A stretch of 64,000 bases of DNA from NCBI RefSeq assembly GCF_020091405.1, contig NZ_CP081903.1, positions 5,518,501 through 5,582,500 on the forward strand, written 5' to 3'. The position numbers were made by a program, and so were the translations under genes. The first letter of the stretch is position 1. The number at the start of each line of letters is the position of its first letter. Shown here piece after piece: positions 27,307 to 36,922 of the stretch. The notes under the pieces were generated by a model. That model was not told the DNA's origin. It was given only the letters and a program-made list of their open reading frames with translations, and searched no databases. This DNA is from Bacteroides cellulosilyticus. GTDB taxonomy: Bacteria; Bacteroidota; Bacteroidia; Bacteroidales; Bacteroidaceae.

Positions 27307-28704
27307 TTATAAATTCAACTTACTATATAATATCTTTCCGGCTTCATTTTTAGGAATAGCATCTATTATTCTCACCTCAAAAGCCGACGCTACAAGTCTG
27401 GTCTTTTCTACCAATATTTCCTTTACCGCAGTCACATATTTATCATCGATCAGATAAACAATCATTTTTTCATCCGTACCCACACAGGCACATTCTATCG
27501 GGCATTTACCTTTAATAATCTGTTCACACTCATCCAATCCGATACGCATTCCATACAGTTTTAAGAAGCGTCCCATACGTCCTACAATGTAATAGCACCC
27601 ATCCTCATCCCGATAAGCAAGGTCACCTGTACGCATAAAACCGTTACGCTCATCACCCAACAGTAAATCCTCACGTTTACGGGCATACCCCATCGTTACA
27701 TTTTTACCACGATAACACATCTCACCCTCTGTATTCGGCAATTCTATTACAGAACCATCACTGTCTATTAATGACAATTCCGCATTCGGAACCGCACGTC
27801 CTATACTGCCACACTTTGAAATCGCATACTCCGGTGGAAGATAAGCCATACGGGCAGTACCTTCTGACTGTCCGTAAGTAGCAATCCAGCGTTTTCCGTT
27901 ATCACGGCAGTATTCTGCAAATTTCAAATTCAACTGACGCGGCATTTTTCCGCCTCCTTGAGTAAGCAGTGTCAAATCAGGTAAGTCCATACGGAAAAAG
28001 CGCATCAGATTTAATATCTCAAAACTATAAGGAACACCTGTAAAACTGGTGGCATGCTGTTCTTTCATAAAAATCCAGAAAGCTTTGTCGGTCATACTTT
28101 GATTGGTTATCAACACAGTAGCTCCAACATAAAGATGACTGAATACCACTGACAGCCCCATAGTATAATATAATGGAAGAACAAGCAAAGGGCGATCATT
28201 GGAAGTCAGGCCAAAGAAAGTAGAGATATTTAAAGCCGCCGCTTCTATATTGCTATATTTATGCCGTACTAACTTGGGACTGCCCGTTGAGCCAGAAGTA
28301 GGTAGAAGATGAGATAGATCCGGATGCATTGCACAATCTTCCATTCCTGTACGCAAGAGAATATAGCCATAGTATTCACACACCACTTCATAATGCAGGT
28401 CAACTGCCATCAACGAGGGCACACAAACATGAGAAGGGCGGTAAATATCAAGTAGATTATGAAGAAGTTCCTTTTCAATATGTGCATTCAATATTAAAGG
28501 GACATTGCCGGAATTGATACAACCTATACTCCAAGCTATACCTCCGACATTATTTTCTGTCAATAAGAATAATAAGGAACGACTAGGAAGAATGGTAGAT
28601 ATGCTCTCGGAAAAATCCAACAACTCACCATACTTCAAGGTATTTCCCAAAGCATCAACTGCAGCAAACGCATCCTGCGGTTGCTTATTTAAACTTAACA
28701 TCAT
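27307..28704 (-). CDS. AMP-dependent acyl-ACP/acyl-CoA ligase
   Basis: This 465-residue ANL-superfamily enzyme activates a carboxylic acid as its adenylate and probably transfers it to a carrier thiol. The ATP-binding loop TSGSTGSPK lies at about 136-144. Other motifs are TYGQSEGTARM, the MRTGDLAYRD hinge region and GRMGRFLKLYGMRI. The C-terminal catalytic lysine is near 457 in AGKILYSK. It is shorter than typical acyl-CoA synthetases, closer to carrier-loading ligases. Neighbouring ACP 2 is the likely acceptor. The acid is unknown. Confidence 0.87.
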   Translation of the reverse strand: MMLSLNKQPQDAFAAVDALGNTLKYGELLDFSESISTILPSRSLLFLLTENNVGGIAWSIGCINSGNVPLILNAHIEKELLHNLLDIYRPSHVCVPSLMAVDLHYEVVCEYYGYILLRTGMEDCAMHPDLSHLLPTSGSTGSPKLVRHKYSNIEAAALNISTFFGLTSNDRPLLVLPLYYTMGLSVVFSHLYVGATVLITNQSMTDKAFWIFMKEQHATSFTGVPYSFEILNLMRFFRMDLPDLTLLTQGGGKMPRQLNLKFAEYCRDNGKRWIATYGQSEGTARMAYLPPEYAISKCGSIGRAVPNAELSLIDSDGSVIELPNTEGEMCYRGKNVTMGYARKREDLLLGDERNGFMRTGDLAYRDEDGCYYIVGRMGRFLKLYGMRIGLDECEQIIKGKCPIECACVGTDEKMIVYLIDDKYVTAVKEILVEKTRLVASAFEVRIIDAIPKNEAGKILYSKLNL

Positions 28705-28719
28705 TTGGTTTATTTTATT

Positions 28720-29478
28720 CTAAATAGAAGCACAGCCATCAACTCCCAATATCTGGCCTGAAATATAAGAAGAACGGTCTGAAACAAGGAAAGCACAAGC
28801 ATTAGCAACATCTTCAGGAGTTCCCAAGCGTCCTAAAGCAATCTTTTGAATACGAGTATCAATTTTTTCACCACTTTCCTCATAAAGTTCTGAAAAGCGT
28901 TCCGTTTTGACAATACCCGGTGCAACAGCATTCACACGAATCCCCAGAGGAGCCAATTCTTTAGCTGCAGATTTAGTAAAAGCCATGATTGCTCCTTTGG
29001 TTGCAGAGTAAGCAGATTGCCCCGGTGATCCTAGTACTGCCGTTACCGATGCTATATTTACAATAGAGCCGCTGTGATTGCGAGCCATCAAACGAGAAAC
29101 CAGCTGAATCATTTCGATTACAGCTATTACATTTACACGGAACATCAGTTCTGTTTCCGGACGCAATATCATACCGATTTTCTTATTAAATACCACACCC
29201 GCATTGTTAACCAGTGCATCAATACGACCTTCTTGTTTGAAAACGGACATAAAAGCTGATTTTACAGCAGTAGCATCCGTCACATCAAAATACAAAGGAA
29301 GTACACGGGTATTATTATCTTCTGAACAAGCTTTTGCCCATTCATCCATAACTCCTTCAGCACGGTCGCAAGCATAAACTATTGCACCATCCGAAGCAAA
29401 ACGTTCAGCTATAGATTTACCAATACCTTGTGCGGCACCGGTAACAATACATATCTTATTATATAAAAGCCTTTCCAT
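28720..29478 (-). CDS. SDR family oxidoreductase, FabG-like (second)
   Basis: This 252-residue SDR has TGAAQGIG near residue 14-21, VNNAGVVFN, the catalytic Ser in NIASVTA and the YSATK motif. The end is ISGQILGVDGC. Of the three SDRs it is most like housekeeping 3-oxoacyl-ACP reductase. It lies 15 bp before the ligase gene and 5 bp after the next SDR gene, in one transcript. Confidence 0.9.
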   Translation of the reverse strand: MERLLYNKICIVTGAAQGIGKSIAERFASDGAIVYACDRAEGVMDEWAKACSEDNNTRVLPLYFDVTDATAVKSAFMSVFKQEGRIDALVNNAGVVFNKKIGMILRPETELMFRVNVIAVIEMIQLVSRLMARNHSGSIVNIASVTAVLGSPGQSAYSATKGAIMAFTKSAAKELAPLGIRVNAVAPGIVKTERFSELYEESGEKIDTRIQKIALGRLGTPEDVANACAFLVSDRSSYISGQILGVDGCASI

Positions 29479-29483
29479 ACAAA

Positions 29484-30236
29484 TTATTTCAGACTACGAC
29501 CACCATCAATTACCAAGTTAGTACCTGTAACCCATGCAGAAGCATCGGAAAGTAAATAAATTATAGCATGAGCCACTTCTTCCGGCTTGCCATAGCGCTT
29601 CATCGGATATTGTTCTATGTCTTTAGTCACATCTTCCTCTGATAGCAAACGATTAGAAATCAAAGGAGTATTGATTCTTCCCGGCTGTACAGCATTACAT
29701 CGAATCCCTTTCCCTGCCAATTCCAAGGCAGCATATTTCATATAAGTGCTCAAGGCACTCTTTGAAGTTCCATAAATACCATTTGCAGGCGCCACATTAT
29801 TATAACCAGAAATTGATGCAGTAAAGACTACTGAAGATGAATTTCTCAGTTTCTTTTTCTTCACCAACAATTTCAGTAGCAGCATAGGAACAAAACAATT
29901 CATCTGAAACACTTCGTTTAGTACATCCAAAGAGTAGAATTGCAATGGTAACATTTTCCCTATTCCCGCATTGCAAACAAAACCATCCAATACAGGTAAT
30001 TGAGCCACCAATTTCTCACAGGATTCTTCTATTCTTAAATCAGCAACCAGCATTAAATGTTCTTTATTTGAATCAGATAGCAACTCTTTAGTTTCTTGCA
30101 AAGCACTCTCATTCCTACCTGTCAGAACTAAAGTTGCTCCTAGCTTCGAACATTCAATGGCAGTAGCTCGTCCGATACCGGATGAAGCTCCTGTAACTAG
30201 TACAGTCTTCCCTTCTAAAGAAAAAGGATTATACAT
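29484..30236 (-). CDS. SDR family oxidoreductase (third)
   Basis: This 250-residue SDR has TGASSGIG near residue 16-23, VCNAGIGK, the catalytic Ser in TASISGY and YGTSK. It ends VTGTNLVIDGG. It is more like the first SDR than the second, which suggests duplication. Its start codon overlaps the stop of ACP 3, so the pair is translationally coupled and a shared substrate on ACP 3 is likely. Confidence 0.88.
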   Translation of the reverse strand: MYNPFSLEGKTVLVTGASSGIGRATAIECSKLGATLVLTGRNESALQETKELLSDSNKEHLMLVADLRIEESCEKLVAQLPVLDGFVCNAGIGKMLPLQFYSLDVLNEVFQMNCFVPMLLLKLLVKKKKLRNSSSVVFTASISGYNNVAPANGIYGTSKSALSTYMKYAALELAGKGIRCNAVQPGRINTPLISNRLLSEEDVTKDIEQYPMKRYGKPEEVAHAIIYLLSDASAWVTGTNLVIDGGRSLK

Positions 30237-30466
30237 TACAAACGGGAAGATACCAAATTATACAAATCACCAATAGTTGCCTGCTGTTTCATATCATCAC
30301 CAGTAACAGTGACATCATATTCCTCATCAATCATTGTAATAATCAATAGAGCAACCAGCGATGTGTAACCATCTAACTCGCGAAATTTAGTTGTAGAATT
30401 TAGTTGTTCTACATCTACATCATCAAATTGCTCAGCAAATTTTTCAATAAAGTCTACTAATTCCAT
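30236..30466 (-). CDS. Acyl carrier protein 3
   Basis: This 76-residue carrier has Ser36 in GYTSLVAL; Thr stands where Asp is usual in the DSL motif. The N-terminus FIEKFAEQFDDVD is close to that of ACP 1 (FIVKFAEQFEETE), so the two are probably paralogues, while ACP 2 is more distant. It is coupled to the third SDR and lies 12 bp after the NeuD-like gene. Confidence 0.87.
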   Translation of the reverse strand: MELVDFIEKFAEQFDDVDVEQLNSTTKFRELDGYTSLVALLIITMIDEEYDVTVTGDDMKQQATIGDLYNLVSSRL

Positions 30467-30478
30467 CTTATTTATTAT

Positions 30479-31108
30479 TTATATTAATCTTTTAGCGGGA
30501 TTTCCCATAACAGTAGTACCAGCTTTAACTCGGCGTATAACAAAACTACAAGCGCCAACATGAGCATTATCTTCTACAACAACTCCATGATTTAACACGG
30601 AAGAAGTATAAATATCAACCTCATTTCCAACAACCGTACCACCTACACAAGTGACATGTGTATCAATACGATTCCAATCACCCAAACGAACATCATGTCC
30701 CACTACTGTATAAGATTGTATCATATTATAATCACCTATCACAGCATCAGCACCAATGCTTGTATAAGCACCGATAATATTTCCTTCACCCAATTTTACG
30801 TTAGAACCAATTCTAGCTGTATGATGGATTAAAGAAATAAAACGCCCCCCTCTATTAATAATTTCACTCATACATTTTTTACGGGCATTTCCACCTATAG
30901 AACAGACAAAAACATCATCGTTCTGTGGTATATAAGTGCTAATCTTGTCTATTACCGGAGGATAATTCGGAAAGTCATTTAATGCAGACAAATTATCATC
31001 AATAAAACCTTTAATGACAAATTCTGTTGCAAAACCTAAACTTTCACGCGCCATGTCATATAAAGTACGTCCCATACCACCGGCAGCAATGATAATTAAA
31101 TTTTTCAT
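30479..31108 (-). CDS. NeuD/PglD-like sugar O- or N-acyltransferase
   Basis: This 209-residue protein has an N-terminal Rossmann-like UDP-sugar-binding part (IIIAAGGMGRTLYDMA). A C-terminal left-handed beta-helix follows, visible as hexapeptide repeats such as IGSNVKLGEGNIIGAYTSIG. It ends in VMGNPAKRLI, typical of the family. PglD acetylates UDP-4-amino-sugars. With the aminotransferase and PglC-like transferase it could complete a diNAc-bacillosamine-like pathway, or it could use an ACP-bound acyl group instead. His in the LIHHTA segment is the likely catalytic base. Confidence 0.88.
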   Translation of the reverse strand: MKNLIIIAAGGMGRTLYDMARESLGFATEFVIKGFIDDNLSALNDFPNYPPVIDKISTYIPQNDDVFVCSIGGNARKKCMSEIINRGGRFISLIHHTARIGSNVKLGEGNIIGAYTSIGADAVIGDYNMIQSYTVVGHDVRLGDWNRIDTHVTCVGGTVVGNEVDIYTSSVLNHGVVVEDNAHVGACSFVIRRVKAGTTVMGNPAKRLI

Positions 31109-31115
31109 TTATTTA

Positions 31116-32267
31116 CTAACATTCATTTACTACATCCCTAAAAACATCTGTTATTTCCTTAGTTATAACAGAAGGAGAAAAAAACTTTTTACACTCATCT
31201 GCTATAGATTGCTTATCATATAATTCTATATTCTTTGATATATCCGATATAGATTTAGCAAGCTCGGAAATATCTTCTACAGGAACTAAAATGCCATTTC
31301 TCTCATGAATACACTCCCTTATTCCACCACAAGTTGTAGCTACTACCGGCAATCCAGCTGACAAAGCCTCCAAAACTGCTACTGAAAAATTTTCAGCACG
31401 GGAAGAGAATATAAAAACATCACTATCATATAGCAAAGATTTTATTTCCTGTTTATTTTTCTGTCCTATCATTTTTATATTACTTTCCAATCCCAATTGT
31501 TTGATAAGATTTTGCAGATTCTTTTCTTCAGGACCTCCACCTACAATTCTTAGCTCCCAATCTAATGAATATCGGGCAACCTCTGACAAAGCCTTTATTA
31601 AAATGTCATACCCTTTTCGATGAATCAAACTTCCGATGGAAATATATTTTAATTTTCCCCTATGGGTATATTTTCTTATTGATGATTGAAAGAATTCTTC
31701 ATTAATCATATTATGAATTACGATAGAATCTTTTTTAAAGTGTCTACAAATCTGTTCTTTTAAAGAATTTGAAACTGCAATAATTTTATTAGCACCTTGA
31801 TAAGCTATTTGTCCCCGATAAATAATATCCGATGAAAGTTCAGACTGATTTAAAATGCTCCAATGTTCCATGCCGACAAGTGGAATGTTATATTTCTCTT
31901 TCAGATAAACCGCATATGAAATATTATACAGAAAATGCGCATATATAATATCCGGCTTCTCTTGTTTTTTCAGCATATAGCTGAATACAGAATCTAACAT
32001 ACGTGTTCTCAGCCAATAATGTAGTTTACAACTCATTTTTAATGAAAAAACCGTAGGGAATAAATACAATCCATAGATATCTATATTATTCTCTTGTAAA
32101 TGAGTTATACCTATTCGCCTATAGTACTTGCGGAATCTTCCATCAACATACAAAATACTTACTTTATGTCCTTCTTTCTGTAGAGCTATGGCCTGATCTT
32201 TCTCAAAACAACCATATTGAGGCTCCCTATATGTAGGGTAACCGTTTGCTATAATTACAATATTCAT
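31116..32267 (-). CDS. Family 4 glycosyltransferase
   Basis: This is a roughly 383-residue GT-B enzyme. The N-terminus MNIVIIANGYPTYREPQYGC is followed by a donor-binding domain with SIGSLIHRKGYDILIKAL and FSSRAENFSVAVLEALSAGL, the EX7E-type signature. I chose the ATG at 32267, where homology begins; an upstream start at 32357 would overlap the WbsX-like gene. It adds one sugar of the repeat unit, identity unknown. Confidence 0.9.
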   Translation of the reverse strand: MNIVIIANGYPTYREPQYGCFEKDQAIALQKEGHKVSILYVDGRFRKYYRRIGITHLQENNIDIYGLYLFPTVFSLKMSCKLHYWLRTRMLDSVFSYMLKKQEKPDIIYAHFLYNISYAVYLKEKYNIPLVGMEHWSILNQSELSSDIIYRGQIAYQGANKIIAVSNSLKEQICRHFKKDSIVIHNMINEEFFQSSIRKYTHRGKLKYISIGSLIHRKGYDILIKALSEVARYSLDWELRIVGGGPEEKNLQNLIKQLGLESNIKMIGQKNKQEIKSLLYDSDVFIFSSRAENFSVAVLEALSAGLPVVATTCGGIRECIHERNGILVPVEDISELAKSISDISKNIELYDKQSIADECKKFFSPSVITKEITDVFRDVVNEC

Positions 32268-32272
32268 AACTA

Positions 32273-33430
32273 TCAAAAAGCAATCATTTCTTTCAATACA
32301 TTCAAATATCCATGACCATATCTTAAATCCGGCTCCACATAATTTCCTTCCGCCCATTCGTTCCAGGACATTAAAAAAGAAATTTTATGTTCATCTGTCT
32401 TCTCTGATAATAAATCCAACACATGTTTCAGCTGTTCACGAAATACTTCAGGCGTACTATTAGTATAAATTCTCGCTTTTACTCCACTTCGTGGAGTTCT
32501 ATCCCAATTAGGCATCAAGGTAGGAAATACATTCTCCCATTTATCCTCTTTGACATACAGATACTCGTTTATTTTTTTTTGTTCACATTTTGAAACTGGA
32601 GTATGTTTAAACAAACGCATATTAATGCCGCGCCACAAAACATCCTTCAATGACCTACAATAGTAATCAGCTCGATGATAACCTCTTGAATTAACAGCAT
32701 CATACCCAGCATTAAGTACAGACTTATAATACAAGGCGGATTTATCTGGAGCATTTTTCAAAAGAATATTTTTCAATGTTTGATCTTCTGGTAACATATT
32801 ATAAGAAATACCTACAAAATAAATTCCCTTAAGACCATTCTCTTTGGCTAGTTTTTGCCATAAATCAATAAACTCATTAGGCTTAGGAATTTCTAAAGGT
32901 CTAAAAACTAAAAATAAAGGTTTACCATCTACTTGAATATATCGTTTGTCTTTAAAAGCTGGCAACACTTCATTAAAATGCTTTATATATTCTTCCCTAT
33001 TATAAACCATTTCCATCAAAATAGATTCCTTAACACGTTTTGTACCAACCTCCCAAGTTTTATTAGTCCAAGTATGATTTGCCCAACCTAAACAAAAAGG
33101 AAAATCAGGTCTACCACTAGACAATACTTCCGTAAAAGGTCTTTCTAACATTTTTTTTCCATTACCAAACCAATAATGCCAATAACAAAAACCTTCTATA
33201 CCTGCCTCACGAGCCATATCTGCTTGTAGCTCCCTAACTTCAGGCATACGTAAATCGTAGTATCCCAAATCAGCAGGAACACGAGGTTGATAATGTCCTT
33301 TAAACAAAGGTTGAGCTTTTCCCACATTTGTCCATTCTGTAAATCCCTTTCCCCACCACCTATCATTTTCTGGAACTGGATGAAATTGAGGAAGATAAAA
33401 GGCAATAACACGAGCTTTCTTTTTTGACAT
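32273..33430 (-). CDS. WbsX-like glycoside hydrolase family 99-like protein
   Basis: This is a roughly 385-residue protein. The N-terminal VIAFYLPQFHPVPENDRWWG and GFTEWTNVGKAQPLFKGHYQ are diagnostic of the WbsX/GH99-like domain common in O-antigen and capsule loci. FLMSWNEWAEGNYVEPD near the C-terminus carries likely catalytic acids. The family is often annotated as a glycosyltransferase, but its fold is that of endo-mannosidases. The role in the pathway is unresolved. The ATG at 33430 was preferred over 33439, which overlaps the preceding stop. Confidence 0.85.
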   Translation of the reverse strand: MSKKKARVIAFYLPQFHPVPENDRWWGKGFTEWTNVGKAQPLFKGHYQPRVPADLGYYDLRMPEVRELQADMAREAGIEGFCYWHYWFGNGKKMLERPFTEVLSSGRPDFPFCLGWANHTWTNKTWEVGTKRVKESILMEMVYNREEYIKHFNEVLPAFKDKRYIQVDGKPLFLVFRPLEIPKPNEFIDLWQKLAKENGLKGIYFVGISYNMLPEDQTLKNILLKNAPDKSALYYKSVLNAGYDAVNSRGYHRADYYCRSLKDVLWRGINMRLFKHTPVSKCEQKKINEYLYVKEDKWENVFPTLMPNWDRTPRSGVKARIYTNSTPEVFREQLKHVLDLLSEKTDEHKISFLMSWNEWAEGNYVEPDLRYGHGYLNVLKEMIAF

Positions 33431-33438
33431 ATCTAACA

Positions 33439-34581
33439 CTATTTTAGTATCGTCTTATAAAAAGACATTATTTGTTTTACGTTCTGATCGATAGAATAAT
33501 TTAGTATTACATTCTGAGCAGCTTTTATCATGGGAAGAAAATCTTCAAATGGAGTATTACATACGTATTTTATTTGGCTTACCAATTCTTGTTGACATTC
33601 AAAACGCAATCCTATTTCCTGTCCCGTCTTCTGAAATCCATTATCGAACTGTTCTTTTATACCAGCTTCATTACGTCCTATCACAATACATCCATTAAGC
33701 ATTGCCTCTACAACAATAAACCCAAAACCTTCAAAAAAACTAGGAACAAGTAAAGCTTTGGCATTACTCATCAGTTCATAAATATCTGTACGAAAACCTA
33801 ACAATTTAATTCTAGATTTGAAAGGTGACTTCTCAACTGCATTTATAAATGCTTTTTTTCCCTCACCTGCAAACCATAACTCTATATTTAAATCCCGCTT
33901 TGCTATCTCCTCAAAAGCGGATAAAGCACAGAACACACCTTTTCCTTTTATTAATGCCCCAACAAACAACAAATAGTTACATTTATTCATACGGATTTTT
34001 ATTTCATTTGTATCCATAAATACTCCATCATATATAACTATATCTTTACTTTTCTTTAATTTAAAATAATCAAATACCCCCTTTGTTATGGCTATCACAT
34101 GATTGTTAGAATTAGACAAACGCTTTTTCATACCATCAAATCCGCCAAAAGCTCTATAACCAAAATCCAACTTCTGATATTCACGAATATGCCAAACATG
34201 AGGAATAGATAGTTGTGCGGCTACTTTAGCACCGAAATGAATTACTCCAGTATTTGAATGAACAATATTCATCTGATTGTTCTTTAAAAACATATACAAT
34301 TTTCTTTCTGCTAACTTATTATATATTAAAATACGGAACAAGCGCGGAATAAAAAGTACTATATCCCGTAATGTAGCATTTAAGCGAGGATATATTGCAT
34401 TATAAAAGGGAATAACCAAAAACGGAATTCCCATCTTTTTTAAAGTTATGGTAAGTGTACCTTCTGACGGAACAAGTACATATGGTATCACTTTATATCT
34501 TAAAACTCCTTGTAATATATTAAGAAGCGCAAAACCAGCACCTTGCATTTCTGCACTATGAGCTATATATAGAACCTTCAT
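33439..34581 (-). CDS. Family 4 glycosyltransferase
   Basis: This 380-residue GT-B enzyme has KVLYIAHSAEMQGAGFAL at the N-terminus (donor/acceptor loop). LLFVGALIKGKGVFCALSAF and VPSFFEGFGFIVVEAMLNG lie in the C-terminal nucleotide-sugar domain, with the paired glutamates of the EX7E motif. It abuts the polymerase-like gene upstream. The sugar specificity is unknown. The gene is AT-rich. Confidence 0.88.
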   Translation of the reverse strand: MKVLYIAHSAEMQGAGFALLNILQGVLRYKVIPYVLVPSEGTLTITLKKMGIPFLVIPFYNAIYPRLNATLRDIVLFIPRLFRILIYNKLAERKLYMFLKNNQMNIVHSNTGVIHFGAKVAAQLSIPHVWHIREYQKLDFGYRAFGGFDGMKKRLSNSNNHVIAITKGVFDYFKLKKSKDIVIYDGVFMDTNEIKIRMNKCNYLLFVGALIKGKGVFCALSAFEEIAKRDLNIELWFAGEGKKAFINAVEKSPFKSRIKLLGFRTDIYELMSNAKALLVPSFFEGFGFIVVEAMLNGCIVIGRNEAGIKEQFDNGFQKTGQEIGLRFECQQELVSQIKYVCNTPFEDFLPMIKAAQNVILNYSIDQNVKQIMSFYKTILK

Positions 34582-35778
34582 TTATTTACGAACATAAAAT
34601 TGCTTTAAACTCGAAAAACTAAACAAATAAGGAATTATTAGATTATACCACAAAGGGGTACCACCTTTCCAAAATATTAATATATTAAGTAATAATAAAA
34701 ATAAAGTTAGAAAGATAGGGGTTCCTGCTGGTATCAATGAAATATAAAATATAATTATCAACAATAATCCTACGAACCCATTTTGATATATATAAACTCT
34801 ATAGCCTGCATTTCCTCCTTCATAACGACTTGGGTCATATTCGGTCCCAAACCAAATCTTATTTGAATCCATGAACCTTTCAAAGTCCTGCTTAAATCCA
34901 TGACTAACTCTATTATTGCCAACCATTTCTCCATCTTCAAACGATAACCTTTCAAATATATACTTATTAAAAAAATTATCACCTTGCTCATAGTTAAGGG
35001 CTATCAAAACCACAATCATAGAAATAAAGAGTAAGATAAAGGTATATAAAACAATATGTTTACTTGTTAACAAAAACTTAACATATAAGCCAAAAACCAA
35101 TAATACATATGCCGCTAACGAAAAAGATATTATTACTGTCAATAATAAAATTAGATTATACCATTTCTTAAAATTATAATTTTGAGAAATCAATAACACA
35201 GTACTCGCTACACCAATATGAGCTGGTTCCAAAAAATACCCAGAAAATCTCCACTTATCAGCAACTATAGTTTTCAAGTCTACTAAAAAAAAATAATAGT
35301 TATAGTATTCATATTGCCCATCGTTATAGTCAACAACACTTGGAGAAAAATTAAAACCTAAGAAGAAAAGGATAAGTCCCAAAATTGAAACAAGAGATAT
35401 ACATGCCAATAATTTAGCCATAAATTGCAAAGAAACAATTCGACAAACATCTCTAGAAAATATTATAAAGCCAAAAACACATATATTCAAAATAGAAAAT
35501 ATGATTGTCAATATCGTCACATCGCTTTTAATCAAAAGAAGATAAATATGCAATATAACAAGAATAAAGAATGAAAGCAAACGCTTTTCATTTATCAAAT
35601 ATAATTCCTTTCCATAAAATAAAGTAAAAAGGAATAAAACGACTGATAGAATAACAGAATAATTACCTAAAGACCATAAAAACCAAGGGTTCATTGAATA
35701 TATAAAGCTAGTGAACAATGCCACTTTAAATATTCCAACCCCCTTATTTGAGTTTGCACTAAATATTCTCATCAACAA
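34582..35778 (-). CDS. Wzy-like O-antigen/capsule repeat-unit polymerase
   Basis: This 398-residue, very hydrophobic protein has about 10-11 membrane spans. A large extracytoplasmic loop at about 265-335 contains GGNAGYRVYIYQNGF. Such a plan, in a locus with a flippase and chain-length protein and no other polymerase candidate, points to Wzy. There is no strong sequence signature, as usual for this family. The start is either ATG at 35778 or 35772, and both overlap the upstream gene's end by 14-20 bp. The DNA is very AT-rich, suggesting horizontal transfer of this block. Confidence 0.7.
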   Translation of the reverse strand: MLMRIFSANSNKGVGIFKVALFTSFIYSMNPWFLWSLGNYSVILSVVLFLFTLFYGKELYLINEKRLLSFFILVILHIYLLLIKSDVTILTIIFSILNICVFGFIIFSRDVCRIVSLQFMAKLLACISLVSILGLILFFLGFNFSPSVVDYNDGQYEYYNYYFFLVDLKTIVADKWRFSGYFLEPAHIGVASTVLLISQNYNFKKWYNLILLLTVIISFSLAAYVLLVFGLYVKFLLTSKHIVLYTFILLFISMIVVLIALNYEQGDNFFNKYIFERLSFEDGEMVGNNRVSHGFKQDFERFMDSNKIWFGTEYDPSRYEGGNAGYRVYIYQNGFVGLLLIIIFYISLIPAGTPIFLTLFLLLLNILIFWKGGTPLWYNLIIPYLFSFSSLKQFYVRK

Positions 35779-36922
35779 TACTTCTCAAATAATTACCAGA
35801 CTGTATTCTGCGTTCATATAGCAATTTATTAGCTTCACCAAAACCCTCAAAACCATCGTCAAAACATGTATCAGAGTCTATTCTAAATCTACTTTCCAAA
35901 CCAAACTCCTTTAAAACTAATAATATTCTATCATTATCATTCTTAGAATCTTTTGAATCTCTTTTGGTAAAGCTATAAAATGGAATATTCAGATTAATAC
36001 AAAAAATAGACCCATGAAAAGAATCTGTACAAACAAATGAAGCATTCATAATTAGAGAAATAAATTCCCCAGGACCTACTCCAGACAAATAGTTTTCTTT
36101 ATCAAGATAGCATGGACGTGTCAATATATAATAAACTGGAAGTTCCTCTACTTTACCCAATCTTTCAGCAAATAATGATATGGAATTTTTCTCACCTAAA
36201 ATGTAACATAAGATATATTTTGAAGGCATACCTACCATAGGTTTGGAAACTTCTTCCCACTCCGTACGATCTAATAATAAAGTGGGGTCAACAACCGGTG
36301 TAACTTTTTTCTGTATCAAATTAGAAATCTTCACTGCCATTCCCCTTTCACGACAAGATATCTTACCAAACTGTTTTAATGGTATCTGAATATTTTTTAA
36401 ATAATCAAAATCCAACTCTGTAGTACCAAAACTTGGAGCATACGAGTATTTCTTTTTTGACTCTGAAACAAAATTCAGAAAAAAATAATCAAAAATATCC
36501 TTCCTTTGATTTCTATAAGGACTCCAGGTTTGGTCGCTACCAACAATAAATTTAGAATAACGATCAGATATAGTATGAATACTTTTTTCTGTAAAAACAC
36601 ATTTTGTGTGAGGAATATATTCTTCATACCATTTATTAAAGGCATCAACAGTAGTTCTAAATTCATTTGTTTTAAAAAACGAGAAATCATCCTGACTTCC
36701 TTTTCTTTTCACCACCCTATCATATAATTTCTTTGGATGAAATAGATATCTATTCAAGCATTGCAACCAATGTCTTTTTAAAGAAGGAGCAGAAGCTTGA
36801 TAAGTTATATACTCAGAATCTATTCCCTGCATTCTTAGTACATGATACAATGCATAGGCTTGAAGCATTGTACCATAATTTAACTCATTATGATAAGATA
36901 TTAATGCTACTTTATTCACCAT
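35759..36922 (-). CDS. Polysaccharide pyruvyl transferase family protein
   Basis: This 387-residue protein starts VALISYHNELNYGTMLQAYAL, the usual N-terminal motif. It contains KFIVGSDQTWSP and later SFVCTDSFHGSIFCINLN, the sugar-phosphate-type binding region. The family adds pyruvate ketals from PEP to sugars. In Bacteroides loci it is often paired with an F420-hydrogenase-beta-like gene, as here, overlapping by 11 bp. Confidence 0.9.
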   Translation of the reverse strand: MVNKVALISYHNELNYGTMLQAYALYHVLRMQGIDSEYITYQASAPSLKRHWLQCLNRYLFHPKKLYDRVVKRKGSQDDFSFFKTNEFRTTVDAFNKWYEEYIPHTKCVFTEKSIHTISDRYSKFIVGSDQTWSPYRNQRKDIFDYFFLNFVSESKKKYSYAPSFGTTELDFDYLKNIQIPLKQFGKISCRERGMAVKISNLIQKKVTPVVDPTLLLDRTEWEEVSKPMVGMPSKYILCYILGEKNSISLFAERLGKVEELPVYYILTRPCYLDKENYLSGVGPGEFISLIMNASFVCTDSFHGSIFCINLNIPFYSFTKRDSKDSKNDNDRILLVLKEFGLESRFRIDSDTCFDDGFEGFGEANKLLYERRIQSGNYLRSIVDENI

